DNA of 64,000 nucleotides, taken from the NCBI RefSeq assembly GCF_009296265.1, contig NZ_WBJS01000005.1, positions 1 through 64,000 on the forward strand, given 5' to 3'. The translations under genes and the position numbers were made by a program. The stretch's first letter is position 1; the number at the start of each line of letters is the position of its first letter. This DNA comes from Thioclava sp. JE_KL1 (GTDB lineage Bacteria; Pseudomonadota; Alphaproteobacteria; Rhodobacterales; Rhodobacteraceae). The notes under the pieces are model-generated. The model did no database searches. It was not told the origin of the DNA and saw only the letters and a list, made by a program, of their open reading frames with translations. Below are positions 33,704 to 42,014 of this stretch, piece by piece.

Positions 33704-35602
33704 ATGACCGATCTCACTCACCCTTCCGCCGACCGATCCGCGAAGACCACGCCCGATCCGGACAGCCCGCCGCTGCGCTTTCTGGAAGGGCGGCGCGGCT
33801 ATCTCCCCATCGGCGATTACGCGGTCATCGGGGACACGCGCACGGCGGCGCTGGTGGCCCGCGACGGCGCGATCGATTGGCTCTGCGGCCCCGATTTCGA
33901 CGGCGATCCGGTCTTCGGGCGGCTGCTCGACCAGTTTCGCGGCGGGACGTTCTACCTTGGCCCGGTGCCCGAGGCAGGCCGTCCAAGCGCGGTGAAACGC
34001 GCCTATGAAAACTACGGCCCGATCCTGACCACGACCCACCCGACCGAGGGCGGCCAACTCAAGGTCACCGACTTCATGAACCTTCCGGACTCGCTCGAAG
34101 AAGCGGCGAGCTTCGGGCGCTCCGTCGTGCGGCTGATCGAGGCGCAGGACGCCGACGCAGAGGTCGAAATCTGCATCGCCCCGCGCTGCGATTACGCGCT
34201 GAGCACGCCTAATTTCATCCGGCGCGGCCCGGGCAGCTGGCAATTCACGCAAGACGGCGACATCGTCCTGATCGACAGCTCCATCGAGTTGGAAATCGAA
34301 GGCTCGGGGCGGCTGAACGGGCGCGGCACCCTCGCCGCCGGAGAAGAAGGCTACGTCACCCTCACCATCACCCAAGGCGGCCACGGCCATGTCGGGGGAA
34401 TGGACGCGGCCCACAAGGCGCTCGCCGCGACCCGCGAGGCATGGCGCAAGCGGCAGTCCAAGACGGATTTCGGCGACGGGCCTTTCTCCGGGGCGCTCAA
34501 ACGCTCGCTGATGGCGCTGCAGCTGCTGATCCACGCCCCCACCGGCGCCGTGATCGCCGCGCCCACGATGGGCCTGCCGGAGGTGGTCGGCGGCATCCGC
34601 AATTACGACTATCGCTATTGCTGGCTGCGCGACGCCTATTTCGTCCTGCATGCCTTTCTCGATCAGGGCCTGACCGGCGAGGCCGACGCGTTCTTCCGCT
34701 GGCTGATGGCGGCCACGCGCGAAACCGCGCCGGAGCTGGGCACGCTCTACACGGTGCGGGGCGACAGTGACGTCTCGCTGCACCAGCTGCAGACGGTCGA
34801 GGGCTATCGCCGCTCGGCCCCGGTGCAATTGGGCAACGGCGCTGCGACGCAACTGCAACTCGACGCTTACGGCTCGATGATCATGGCCGCGCGCGCCTAT
34901 GTCGAAGCGGGCGGCGAATTGCATCCCGGCGAGGGTATCCGTCTTGCGAATTTCGCCGATGTCGTGGTCTCGCAATGGACCCGGCCCGATAACGGAATCT
35001 GGGAAATGCCCGATCCCCGCCGCCATCATACCTATTCCAAGGCGATGTGCTGGGGCGCGCTGAATGCCGTCATCGCGCTGGTCGAACGCGGCGTGATCGA
35101 TGCCGACACGAAGCTCTGGAAGGCCGAGCGCGCCGCGATCGAGGCGCTGATCCGGGAAGAGGCGTGGAACGAGGAGATCGGCGCCTTCACCGGGGCGATT
35201 GGCGAGGACTGGCTTGATGCGAGCGTTCTGCTGATGCCGCGCATCGGGGTGATCGCAGCCGACGATCCGAAGATGGCCGCGACCTATACGGCGATCCGCG
35301 AGCGGCTCGGCACGGGCGTCCATCTGCGGCGCTACGACCTGCAGGAGGATGGGATCCCCGGCGTCGAGGGGCATTTCAACGCCTGCGGCTTCTGGGCCGC
35401 CGATTACCTCGTGCGGGCGGGGCGGCTCGACGATGCGAAGACCCAGATCGAGGGGATGCTGAAAGCGACGACCGATCTCGGTCTGATTGCGGAAGAGCAC
35501 GACCCGGAGACCGGCGTGCAGCTGGGCAACTTCCCGCAAGGCCTGTCCCATGCCGGGATGATCGCGGCGATCACCGCCTATCGGGGCGCGTCGAAGGGCT
35601 GA
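33704..35602 (+). CDS. Glycoside hydrolase family 15 (glucoamylase/trehalase-like)
   Basis: The 632-residue cytosolic protein has an N-terminal beta-sandwich (about 20-240) and the (alpha/alpha)6 barrel of GH15 with RNYDYRYCWLRDA, the catalytic acid in NGIWEMPD, and the catalytic base region EEHDPETGVQLGNFPQGLSH. The family includes glucoamylases and bacterial trehalases. With no signal peptide and a sigma-EcfG promoter in front, turnover of trehalose or another compatible glucan after stress is a reasonable guess. GAAGGA sits nine bases before the ATG at 33704; an earlier in-frame ATG lies at 33695. Confidence 0.87.
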   Translation: MTDLTHPSADRSAKTTPDPDSPPLRFLEGRRGYLPIGDYAVIGDTRTAALVARDGAIDWLCGPDFDGDPVFGRLLDQFRGGTFYLGPVPEAGRPSAVKRAYENYGPILTTTHPTEGGQLKVTDFMNLPDSLEEAASFGRSVVRLIEAQDADAEVEICIAPRCDYALSTPNFIRRGPGSWQFTQDGDIVLIDSSIELEIEGSGRLNGRGTLAAGEEGYVTLTITQGGHGHVGGMDAAHKALAATREAWRKRQSKTDFGDGPFSGALKRSLMALQLLIHAPTGAVIAAPTMGLPEVVGGIRNYDYRYCWLRDAYFVLHAFLDQGLTGEADAFFRWLMAATRETAPELGTLYTVRGDSDVSLHQLQTVEGYRRSAPVQLGNGAATQLQLDAYGSMIMAARAYVEAGGELHPGEGIRLANFADVVVSQWTRPDNGIWEMPDPRRHHTYSKAMCWGALNAVIALVERGVIDADTKLWKAERAAIEALIREEAWNEEIGAFTGAIGEDWLDASVLLMPRIGVIAADDPKMAATYTAIRERLGTGVHLRRYDLQEDGIPGVEGHFNACGFWAADYLVRAGRLDDAKTQIEGMLKATTDLGLIAEEHDPETGVQLGNFPQGLSHAGMIAAITAYRGASKG

Positions 35603-35622
35603 TCGACCGCTCGCAAAAGAAA

Positions 35623-35642
35623 CGCGCGCCACGGGGCGCGCG
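35623..35642. terminator. Bidirectional terminator between GH15 and SDR genes
   Basis: CGCGCGCC-ACGG-GGCGCGCG is a perfect 8-bp GC stem with a 4-base loop, flanked by CTCTTC and AAAAGAAA, which supplies U-rich tails in both directions. The genes converge here. Confidence 0.75.
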
Positions 35643-35666
35643 CTCTTCAAATCTCTTTCCGAGTGC

Positions 35667-36671
35667 TCAGCCCCGGTGCCGTGACGCGGCGAAGACTGCC
35701 CCCAGCATCAGCCCGGCGACCAGCGCCGCACCGCCGCTGGCGACGAGCCGCGAGCCGCCATGCTCGGAGATCGCAATCGCCGGAGAGCTGCCGCTCGCCT
35801 CGTCGGAAAACCGCCCCCGCGCCTCCCAATCGCCATCGACGCTGTCATAGAGATTGTCCGCCCGGGTAGGATCGGCGGGTTCCTCCGTCTGCTGCCCGGA
35901 GATCGCCGTGCGCGCGAGGTAAAGGTCGCCCAGCTCCGGCGAGATCTTCTCCGACAGGATCGCCTTCACCGCCGAGAAACCCAGCCAGTATTCGCGCTTG
36001 GGATGGAAGGCCGCGTGATGGATGCCATCCGCGATCAGCTCCGGCTGGAACACCGGCGCGACCGGGCGCGGCCGGTTGGGCAGCTTGTTGCGCGCCCAGT
36101 CGAATTGCGGCGTGTTCACCGCCGGCAGGTGGCAGACCGTGATCTTCACGTCGGACTTCTCGTGGATCAGCTCGGAGCGCAGGCTGTCGGTGAAACCCAC
36201 GATCGCCGCCTTCGCCGCGCAATAGGCCGATTGCAGCGGCACCGCGCGATAGGCCAGCGCAGAGCCTGTCTGCACGATCGTACCCCACCCCTGCTGGCGG
36301 AACCGCTTCAGCGCGGAAAGCGTGCCGTTGACCGTGCCAAGATAGGTCACTTCGGTCACGCGGCAATATTCCTCGGGCGTCATCTCGGCCACGGGCGACA
36401 GCACCGTGACCATCGCGATATTGATCCAGATGTCGATCGGACCGAAGGCGCGCTCGGCGGCGACTGCTGCGGCCTCGACCGCATCGGCATCGGCCACGTC
36501 GAGCGGCTGCACGAGGGCCTCGCCGCCCTTCGAGCGAATTTCCTCCGCCGCCTTCTCGAGCCGCGCCTTGTTGCGCGCGATCAGGGTGATGCGGTTGCCT
36601 TTGGCGGCGAAGCGGCGCGCGACGGCGCGTCCCACGCCTGCGGATGCGCCGGTAATCACGATATTGGTCAT
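35667..36671 (-). CDS. SDR-family oxidoreductase with C-terminal membrane anchor
   Basis: The 334-residue protein is a classical short-chain dehydrogenase: the NAD(P) loop TGASAGVG (8-15), the Asn of the NIA motif, and the catalytic Ser, Tyr and Lys in QTGSALAYRA and SAYCAAKAA. It is longer than usual (250) because of a tail that ends in a hydrophobic helix (about 306-326, GGAALVAGLMLGAVFA) and a short basic end, so it is probably held at the inner membrane. It lies beside phyR in the stress island, but no sigma-EcfG site is seen in front of it. Substrate unknown. Confidence 0.85.
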   Translation of the reverse strand: MTNIVITGASAGVGRAVARRFAAKGNRITLIARNKARLEKAAEEIRSKGGEALVQPLDVADADAVEAAAVAAERAFGPIDIWINIAMVTVLSPVAEMTPEEYCRVTEVTYLGTVNGTLSALKRFRQQGWGTIVQTGSALAYRAVPLQSAYCAAKAAIVGFTDSLRSELIHEKSDVKITVCHLPAVNTPQFDWARNKLPNRPRPVAPVFQPELIADGIHHAAFHPKREYWLGFSAVKAILSEKISPELGDLYLARTAISGQQTEEPADPTRADNLYDSVDGDWEARGRFSDEASGSSPAIAISEHGGSRLVASGGAALVAGLMLGAVFAASRHRG

Positions 36672-36789
36672 GGGGCGGCTCCTTCGGTCTGAATGGGTTT
36701 CGTCAATTCGTCTCTGAAGGAAGAACCACGCGCGGCTGCCGCTAGTTGCAGGGACGCGGCTTCAATTTGTGGTGCGCGGCCCGCATGTG

Positions 36790-36825
36790 AAAAAAGGCAG
36801 CCCCGATCCCCGGAGCCGCCTTTTT
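36790..36825 (-). terminator. Terminator of phyR
   Basis: On the minus strand an imperfect GC stem (GGCGGCTCC / GGGGCTGCC with two G-U pairs) is followed by TTTTTTCAC, starting about 25 bases after the phyR stop at 36850. The A run on the other side allows use in both directions. Confidence 0.7.
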
Positions 36826-36849
36826 CATGTGTTTCGCGTGATCCCGCCG

Positions 36850-37647
36850 TTAGGCCGCAAGCGTCTCCGTGGAGGAGAAGAACATCGCCTGGCTGACCGC
36901 CGACTGCACCTGGCTTTCGGTGTAGGGCTTGGTGATCAGGAAGGCGGGCTCCGGCCGCTCGCCGGTCAGCAGACGCTCCGGGAAGGCCGTGATGAAGACC
37001 ACGGGCAGCTCGTTGCCGAACTGCGCGAGAATGTCGTTCACCGCGTCGATGCCCGAGGAATTATCCGCCAACTGAATGTCGGCAAGGATCAGGTCGGGCT
37101 TGTCGGTCGAAGCAAGCTCCACCGCTTCGGTCCGGGTCCGGGCGATACCGGTGATCTGGTGACCCATATCCTCGACGATGGCACGAATATCCATCGCGAT
37201 GATCGCCTCGTCCTCGATGATCATCACCTTGCCCGCGACGGACGTTTCCATCTCGCGGATCGCGATGTCGATCAGTTCCTTCGCCTCGTCGGTGTCGACC
37301 TGCATGATCGTGCCGATCTCCTCGACGCGGAACCCTTCGATCGAGTGCAGCAGAAGCGCCTCGCGCGTGTTCGGCGTCAGCGTCGACATGTGATCCTGCG
37401 CGCGTGCCGACAGCCGGTTGTCCGGCTCGCCCAGCGGCGCACCGGCGGAGGCCCAGACCAGATGGAAGGCGTGGAACAATGCGAGCTTCGGATCGTTATT
37501 CTCGAAAGGCGTCGTGTCTTCGAGTATGGCCTCGAGCGTAGCCGCGGCGTATCTGTCGCCGCTGTCCTGGCTGCCGGTAAGGGCTCGGGCGTAGCGCCGC
37601 AGATACGGCAGGTTGGCTCCGATGGTGCCGGCGATGTCTTCGGACAT
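36850..37647 (-). CDS. phyR: Anti-anti-sigma response regulator PhyR
   Basis: The 265-residue protein joins a sigma-factor-like N-terminal domain (sigma2/sigma4 mimic, about 1-135) to a C-terminal receiver (about 138-255) with Glu145-Asp146-Glu147, phospho-acceptor Asp190 in LILADIQLAD, Thr in VFITAFPE and Lys in LITKPYT. When phosphorylated it binds NepR and frees the sigma factor EcfG, turning on the general stress response. The ATG at 37647 follows AAGGGGG. It is divergent from nepR-ecfG, with overlapping sigma-EcfG promoters between. Confidence 0.97.
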   Translation of the reverse strand: MSEDIAGTIGANLPYLRRYARALTGSQDSGDRYAAATLEAILEDTTPFENNDPKLALFHAFHLVWASAGAPLGEPDNRLSARAQDHMSTLTPNTREALLLHSIEGFRVEEIGTIMQVDTDEAKELIDIAIREMETSVAGKVMIIEDEAIIAMDIRAIVEDMGHQITGIARTRTEAVELASTDKPDLILADIQLADNSSGIDAVNDILAQFGNELPVVFITAFPERLLTGERPEPAFLITKPYTESQVQSAVSQAMFFSSTETLAA

Positions 37648-37672
37648 GAAAACCCCCTTTTGCGTTTTTTCG

Positions 37673-37698
37673 GGAACCAAACTCTCTGGCCCCGCGTT
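37673..37698 (+). promoter_or_regulatory. Sigma-EcfG promoter of nepR-ecfG
   Basis: GGAAC (37673-37677), 17 bases, CGTT (37695-37698): an exact consensus match 47 bases before nepR. It gives autoregulation of the sigma factor operon. Confidence 0.88.
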
Positions 37699-37705
37699 CG
37701 GTTCC
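37680..37705 (-). promoter_or_regulatory. Sigma-EcfG promoter of phyR
   Basis: On the minus strand GGAAC (37705-37701), 17 bases, AGTT (37683-37680). It overlaps the nepR promoter base for base on the opposite strand and lies 33 bases before the phyR ATG. The first -10 base deviates from consensus. Confidence 0.72.
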
Positions 37706-37744
37706 GTGCAAAATGAGTGGGATCGAAACCGGATGTATAGTGAT

Positions 37745-37891
37745 ATGGCAGACGAAAAGCCTAAGTCCAGTATCAGGGACCAGATCAATCAAAACCTGAA
37801 GAAGGTTTATGAGGAGGCGCTTCAGGAAGAAGTGCCAGATCGGTTCAAAGACTTGCTGGCGCAACTCAAGGCGAAGGAGGGCGAAAAATGA
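37745..37891 (+). CDS. nepR: Anti-sigma factor NepR
   Basis: The 48-residue protein contains the NepR core, 'IRDQINQNLKKVYEEALQEE' followed by VPDRFKDLLAQL, two helices that clamp EcfG or, after stress, PhyR. An in-frame ATG at 37733 could add four residues; neither start has a clear ribosome site. The stop overlaps the ecfG start (ATGA), so the two are made in equal amounts, as expected for a sigma/anti-sigma pair. Confidence 0.93.
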   Translation: MADEKPKSSIRDQINQNLKKVYEEALQEEVPDRFKDLLAQLKAKEGEK

Positions 37892-38478
37892 CTTCGTCTT
37901 CCAAAGCCAACTCGTCTACCGAAGCCCGCGATCCGCGTGAGGAACTGCCCGATCATCTCGGGGCTCTGCGCGCCTTCGCCCTGTCGCTGACCCGGAATTC
38001 GGCCTCTGCCGACGACCTCGTGCAGGACACGATCGTCAAGGCGTGGTCGAATATCGAGAAATTCGAGCGCGGCACGAACCTGCGTGCGTGGCTCTTCACG
38101 ATCCTGCGCAATACCTTCTACTCGGACCGCCGAAAGCGTAAGCGCGAGGTTGCAGACCCCGAGGGTATCCACGCGGCTTCGCTCTACGAGAAACCTGCGC
38201 ATGACGGACGTCTCGCGATGAACGATTTCGTCGTGGCCTTCGATCAGCTCAGCCCCGAACATCGCGAGGTTCTGACCCTCGTCGGCGCCTCGGGCTTCTC
38301 CTACGAGGAAGCCGCCGGAATGATGGGCGTCGCAGTCGGGACGGTGAAAAGTCGTGCCAACCGAGCCCGCGCCCGGCTTGCGGAGATGCTCGGGCTGGAA
38401 GAAGGTGAAGACATTCTGTCCGGCTCGGATCGAAATTCGCTGGCCGTGATGGGCAAATCCGGAGTTGCCGCCGCATGA
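37888..38478 (+). CDS. ecfG: General stress ECF sigma factor EcfG
   Basis: The 196-residue sigma factor has region 2 (about 20-90: LRAFALSLTRNSASADDLVQDT, split at the turn, and NLRAWLFTILRN) and region 4 (about 115-170: LSPEHREVLTLVGASGFSYEE, then GTVKSRANRARARL). Order and partners identify it as EcfG (RpoE-like ECF15), the sigma factor that reads GGAAC-N16/17-CGTT. Eight such sites are seen within the nearest 12 kb. It overlaps the kinase gene by four bases. Confidence 0.96.
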   Translation: MTSSSKANSSTEARDPREELPDHLGALRAFALSLTRNSASADDLVQDTIVKAWSNIEKFERGTNLRAWLFTILRNTFYSDRRKRKREVADPEGIHAASLYEKPAHDGRLAMNDFVVAFDQLSPEHREVLTLVGASGFSYEEAAGMMGVAVGTVKSRANRARARLAEMLGLEEGEDILSGSDRNSLAVMGKSGVAAA

Positions 38479-40325
38479 ATTCGGAAGCCGCGAAAGCGGC
38501 AGACGACGAGCACTACAGTGACCACGCCCCGTTTCAAGCTCGGAAACGGGGCGTCATTCCCTTTTTTGACGGGCTTGGCGTGCGTCTGGCCTTCATGCTG
38601 GCCGTCGCGCTCTTTCCCCTGCTGATCATCGCCGTGCTGCAATCGACCTCGGTCGTTCGCGAAGCGCAGGCGCGCTCCGAGGCTGCCCTGATGGGCGAGA
38701 CGATGCGCGCCGTCGCAGGCGAGACGCGGGTGATCCAGCACGCGCAGGACGCAGCCCGCGTCCTTGCCAGCACCGTCCAGCCGCTCGTGGGTAGTGATGA
38801 GGCCTGCTCGAACTGGATGCGGCAGATCTCGGGCGCTTTCCCCGAGTTCTCGCTGGTCGCCTTCATTCCCGACAGCGGCAAGATGAGCTGCTCGAACTCC
38901 GGCAAGAGTTACGATTTCAAAGGTCAGGACATCTTCGAGAGGATGATGACCGCGGATCGCACCAGCTTCTACGTCAATCGCGATGCGCCGGTGTCGGGCA
39001 CATCGGTTCTGGGCGTGGCCCATCCCGTCTACAACGCGGCGGGCGATCATATCGGGATCATCGCGATCTCGATGAGCCACTCCTCGCTTTCGCTGGCGAA
39101 AGACGGGCCGAAGCTCGCCGATGACCGACCGCTGGTGATCATGACCTTCGACCGCGAGGGCACGATCCTGACCTCCTCGGACGGATTGGCGAACACGCAG
39201 TCGCACCTGCCCGTCGACCGCTCGCTGAAACTGCTGGCGGGCAATGGCGCGGTGACCTTCTCGGGGGATTCCAATCGCGGCATAGAGCGGGTCTATTCCG
39301 TCGTCGAACTCGTCCCCGACCAACTCTACGCACTCGGCAGCTGGCCCGCACAGGCGGCCTCCGCGCTGAGCCCCTTCGCCGATATCTCGCCGGTGCTGTT
39401 CCCCGCGCTGATGTGGATGGCGAGCCTGCTCGTCGCCTATTTCGCGATGCAGAAACTGGTCATCGGCCATGTCCGCAAACTGTCGAGCGCGATCACCAGC
39501 TTCGCCACCGGCAGCCGGATCGTGGGCAATCTCAACCTCTCGACCGCGCCTTCGGAAATCCGCGATCTTGCCGAAGCCTATGACCGGATGACCGAGACCA
39601 TCCTGCATGACGAGGCCGAACTCGAAGACATGGTGCACCACAAGGAAGTGCTGCTCCGCGAGGTCCACCACCGGGTGAAGAACAACCTCCAGCTCATCGC
39701 CTCGATCATCAACATGCAGATGCGACAGGCGCGCACGCCCGAGGCCAAGGGGCTGATGAAATCGCTGCAGGAGCGAGTCATCTCGCTCGCGACGATCCAC
39801 CGCGGCCTCTACCAGACCTCCGGGCTCACCGATATCCGCGCGCAGGAGCTGCTGCCCGATATCGTGCGCCAGATCACCCGCCTTGCAACCGGGCCGGGCC
39901 GCCATGTCTCGGTCGATTGCCATATCGACGACATTCACCTGACGCCCGATCAGGCCGTGCCGCTCTCGCTTCTGCTGACCGAAGCGATGACCAACGCGAT
40001 GAAATACGCCTCCGCCCGTGACGGCAAACCGAAGCTCGACATCTCGCTGAACAAGCTCGAAGGGATGCAGGCGCGTCTCAGCGTGCGCAATACCGTCGAT
40101 ACGGACGCCCCGCCGCTGGAGGCTGTGGACGGCACCGGGCTGGGGTCGCAACTGGTCAACGCCTTCGTGCAGCAGCTCTCCGGCACGATCGAGATCGAGA
40201 CCACAAACGACGAATACCTGCTCAATGCTGACTTCACATTGCGCCCCCTCGTCGAGAGCGAATTGCGTCACGAAGAGCGCTTGAAATCTCGGAAACACGA
40301 AACAGTTTCTGAAGAGAGCAATTGA
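38475..40325 (+). CDS. Sensor histidine kinase (HisKA_2/HWE type) of the stress response
   Basis: The 616-residue kinase has membrane helices at about 36-57 and 305-327 enclosing a periplasmic dCACHE-like sensor domain, a HAMP linker, and a HisKA_2 dimerisation domain with REVHHRVKNNLQL, the HRxxN motif of PhyK-type kinases (phospho-acceptor His399). An HATPase domain (about 480-600) has an N box near TEAMTNAMKYA and GTGLGSQL. It should phosphorylate PhyR. ATGA overlap with ecfG places it in the same operon, and the stop overlaps a possible TTG start of the phospholipase gene. Confidence 0.93.
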   Translation: MNSEAAKAADDEHYSDHAPFQARKRGVIPFFDGLGVRLAFMLAVALFPLLIIAVLQSTSVVREAQARSEAALMGETMRAVAGETRVIQHAQDAARVLASTVQPLVGSDEACSNWMRQISGAFPEFSLVAFIPDSGKMSCSNSGKSYDFKGQDIFERMMTADRTSFYVNRDAPVSGTSVLGVAHPVYNAAGDHIGIIAISMSHSSLSLAKDGPKLADDRPLVIMTFDREGTILTSSDGLANTQSHLPVDRSLKLLAGNGAVTFSGDSNRGIERVYSVVELVPDQLYALGSWPAQAASALSPFADISPVLFPALMWMASLLVAYFAMQKLVIGHVRKLSSAITSFATGSRIVGNLNLSTAPSEIRDLAEAYDRMTETILHDEAELEDMVHHKEVLLREVHHRVKNNLQLIASIINMQMRQARTPEAKGLMKSLQERVISLATIHRGLYQTSGLTDIRAQELLPDIVRQITRLATGPGRHVSVDCHIDDIHLTPDQAVPLSLLLTEAMTNAMKYASARDGKPKLDISLNKLEGMQARLSVRNTVDTDAPPLEAVDGTGLGSQLVNAFVQQLSGTIEIETTNDEYLLNADFTLRPLVESELRHEERLKSRKHETVSEESN

Positions 40326-40387
40326 GTGAGATACCCGCCGCGGCGACCTGTGGTCACCTTCGCGGCCGTTCAGAAAAAACGAGCCGC

Positions 40388-41959
40388 ATGGAACGTCTTA
40401 AACAAGCCGGAGTTCACGCCGAGAGCCGCGTCAGACTGCTTTTGACAGCAGCCGAGGCTTATCCCGTGCTCGAGGATGCCTTCCTCGACTCGCGTCACTC
40501 TATCCACGCCTCCTTCCGCGTCTTCGACCTCAACACGAAGCTGAAATCGGATCGCGGGCGCGCCATCGGCGCGACCTGGTTCGACCTGATCATCCACCTG
40601 CTCAAACGCGGCGTGGCGATGCAGATCGACCTGACCGACTTCGACCCCTGCGCCAAGCCAGAGCTGCACCGCATGACGTGGTCGTCGATCCGCATGTTCT
40701 GCGCCGCGCGCGAACTGGCCGGACCGAACGCCAATCTGCGGCTGCGCGCGCTGATGCATCCGGCGCAATCGGGCATCCTGCCGCGCACGCTCTTCTGGCC
40801 CTATGTCTATTACAAGCTCGGCAACCATGCGAGCTGGCTCAACGGAATGGACGAGGCCAAGCGGCTGACGGCGATGCGCGACATGCCGGGGCTGCGGGAA
40901 TATCTCAAGGCCGGATCGGACAACAAAATCCACCGCAAGTTCCGCGGCGCGCCGCCGAAACTATTCCCGGCAACGCATCACCAGAAGCTTGCCGTGTTCG
41001 ACGACAAGAAGCTCTATATCGGTGGGCTGGATCTCGACAACCGTCGCTTCGACACGCCGCTCCACGAGCGCGACGGCGAGATGACCTGGCACGATGTGCA
41101 GCTGATGATAACCGGCCCCGTGGTCGCCGAGGCGAAGGCCCATCTGGAGACCTTCCACGAAAGCTGCGCCGGCGAAAAGCTGGCAAAGCCGCCGCGCCGC
41201 CTGCTCCGCACGATCTCGCAGCGGCGCAAATTCGCGACCTTCCGGATCGGGCCGAAGCTCTATCGGACCGAGATCGAGAACGCGCACGAGATGCTGATCG
41301 CGCGCGCCCAGAAGCTGATCTATCTCGAGAGCCAGTTCTTCCGCTCGCGCAACCTCGCAAATCATCTTGCCCGCGCCGCGCGCGAGAACCCAAATCTCAA
41401 CCTGATCCTGATACTGCCCGCCGCGCCCGAGACGCTGATGATGGCCGACCGCCCGACCAGCGACGTGCGCTATGGAGAGTATCTTCAGGTCCGCGCGCTG
41501 GACATCATCAAGGAAGCCTTCGGCAGTCGCCTGTTCATCGGCTGCCCGGCCGAGCCGCGCATCGCCGATCCCGATGATGACGGGGCGATGCGCACCGGCG
41601 GCGCGCCGCTGATCTACGTCCATGCGAAAGTCTCGATCTTCGACGAGGACGCGGCGCTTATCACCTCCGCCAACCTCAACGGGCGATCGCTGCACTGGGA
41701 CAGCGAGGCGGGCGTCTATCTGCGCCGCAATGACGGCATCCCGGCCATGCGCCGTCGCCTGATGCGCCATTGGCTGCCGCCCGCGCCGGAAGAGGCGTTC
41801 TTCGACCCGACGCGCGCGGTCTCGGCCTGGACGGAACTCGCACGCGAGAACGGCACCAAAGCCCCCGAGGACCGGGAAGGCTTCGTGCTCCCCTACGACA
41901 TGGAAGCCGCGCGCAAAATTGCGCGCAAGCTGCCGTTCATTCCGGAAGAGATGGTCTGA
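40388..41959 (+). CDS. Phospholipase D-like/cardiolipin synthase-related protein
   Basis: The 523-residue protein has two HKD motifs, HHQKLAVFDDKKLYIGGLD (about 200-220) and HAKVSIFDEDAALITSANLN (about 414-433), which together form the PLD active site. No signal peptide or N-terminal helices are present, unlike classical cardiolipin synthase. It may act on phospholipid head groups at the inner face of the membrane. It is last in the nepR-ecfG-kinase operon. A TTG at 40322 with GAAGAGAG in front would add 22 residues and overlap the kinase stop; ATG 40388 gives a cleaner start. Confidence 0.83.
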   Translation: MERLKQAGVHAESRVRLLLTAAEAYPVLEDAFLDSRHSIHASFRVFDLNTKLKSDRGRAIGATWFDLIIHLLKRGVAMQIDLTDFDPCAKPELHRMTWSSIRMFCAARELAGPNANLRLRALMHPAQSGILPRTLFWPYVYYKLGNHASWLNGMDEAKRLTAMRDMPGLREYLKAGSDNKIHRKFRGAPPKLFPATHHQKLAVFDDKKLYIGGLDLDNRRFDTPLHERDGEMTWHDVQLMITGPVVAEAKAHLETFHESCAGEKLAKPPRRLLRTISQRRKFATFRIGPKLYRTEIENAHEMLIARAQKLIYLESQFFRSRNLANHLARAARENPNLNLILILPAAPETLMMADRPTSDVRYGEYLQVRALDIIKEAFGSRLFIGCPAEPRIADPDDDGAMRTGGAPLIYVHAKVSIFDEDAALITSANLNGRSLHWDSEAGVYLRRNDGIPAMRRRLMRHWLPPAPEEAFFDPTRAVSAWTELARENGTKAPEDREGFVLPYDMEAARKIARKLPFIPEEMV

Positions 41960-42014
41960 TCCGCACTGGCTGATCGCGGGCCGCGTCGCCTCGTCTGGGG
42001 CGGGCCGCGCCGGC

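Noticed and set aside
33518-35650. 710-codon minus-strand frame opposite the GH15 gene
   Set aside because: Antisense shadow; the plus-strand frame has clear catalytic motifs.
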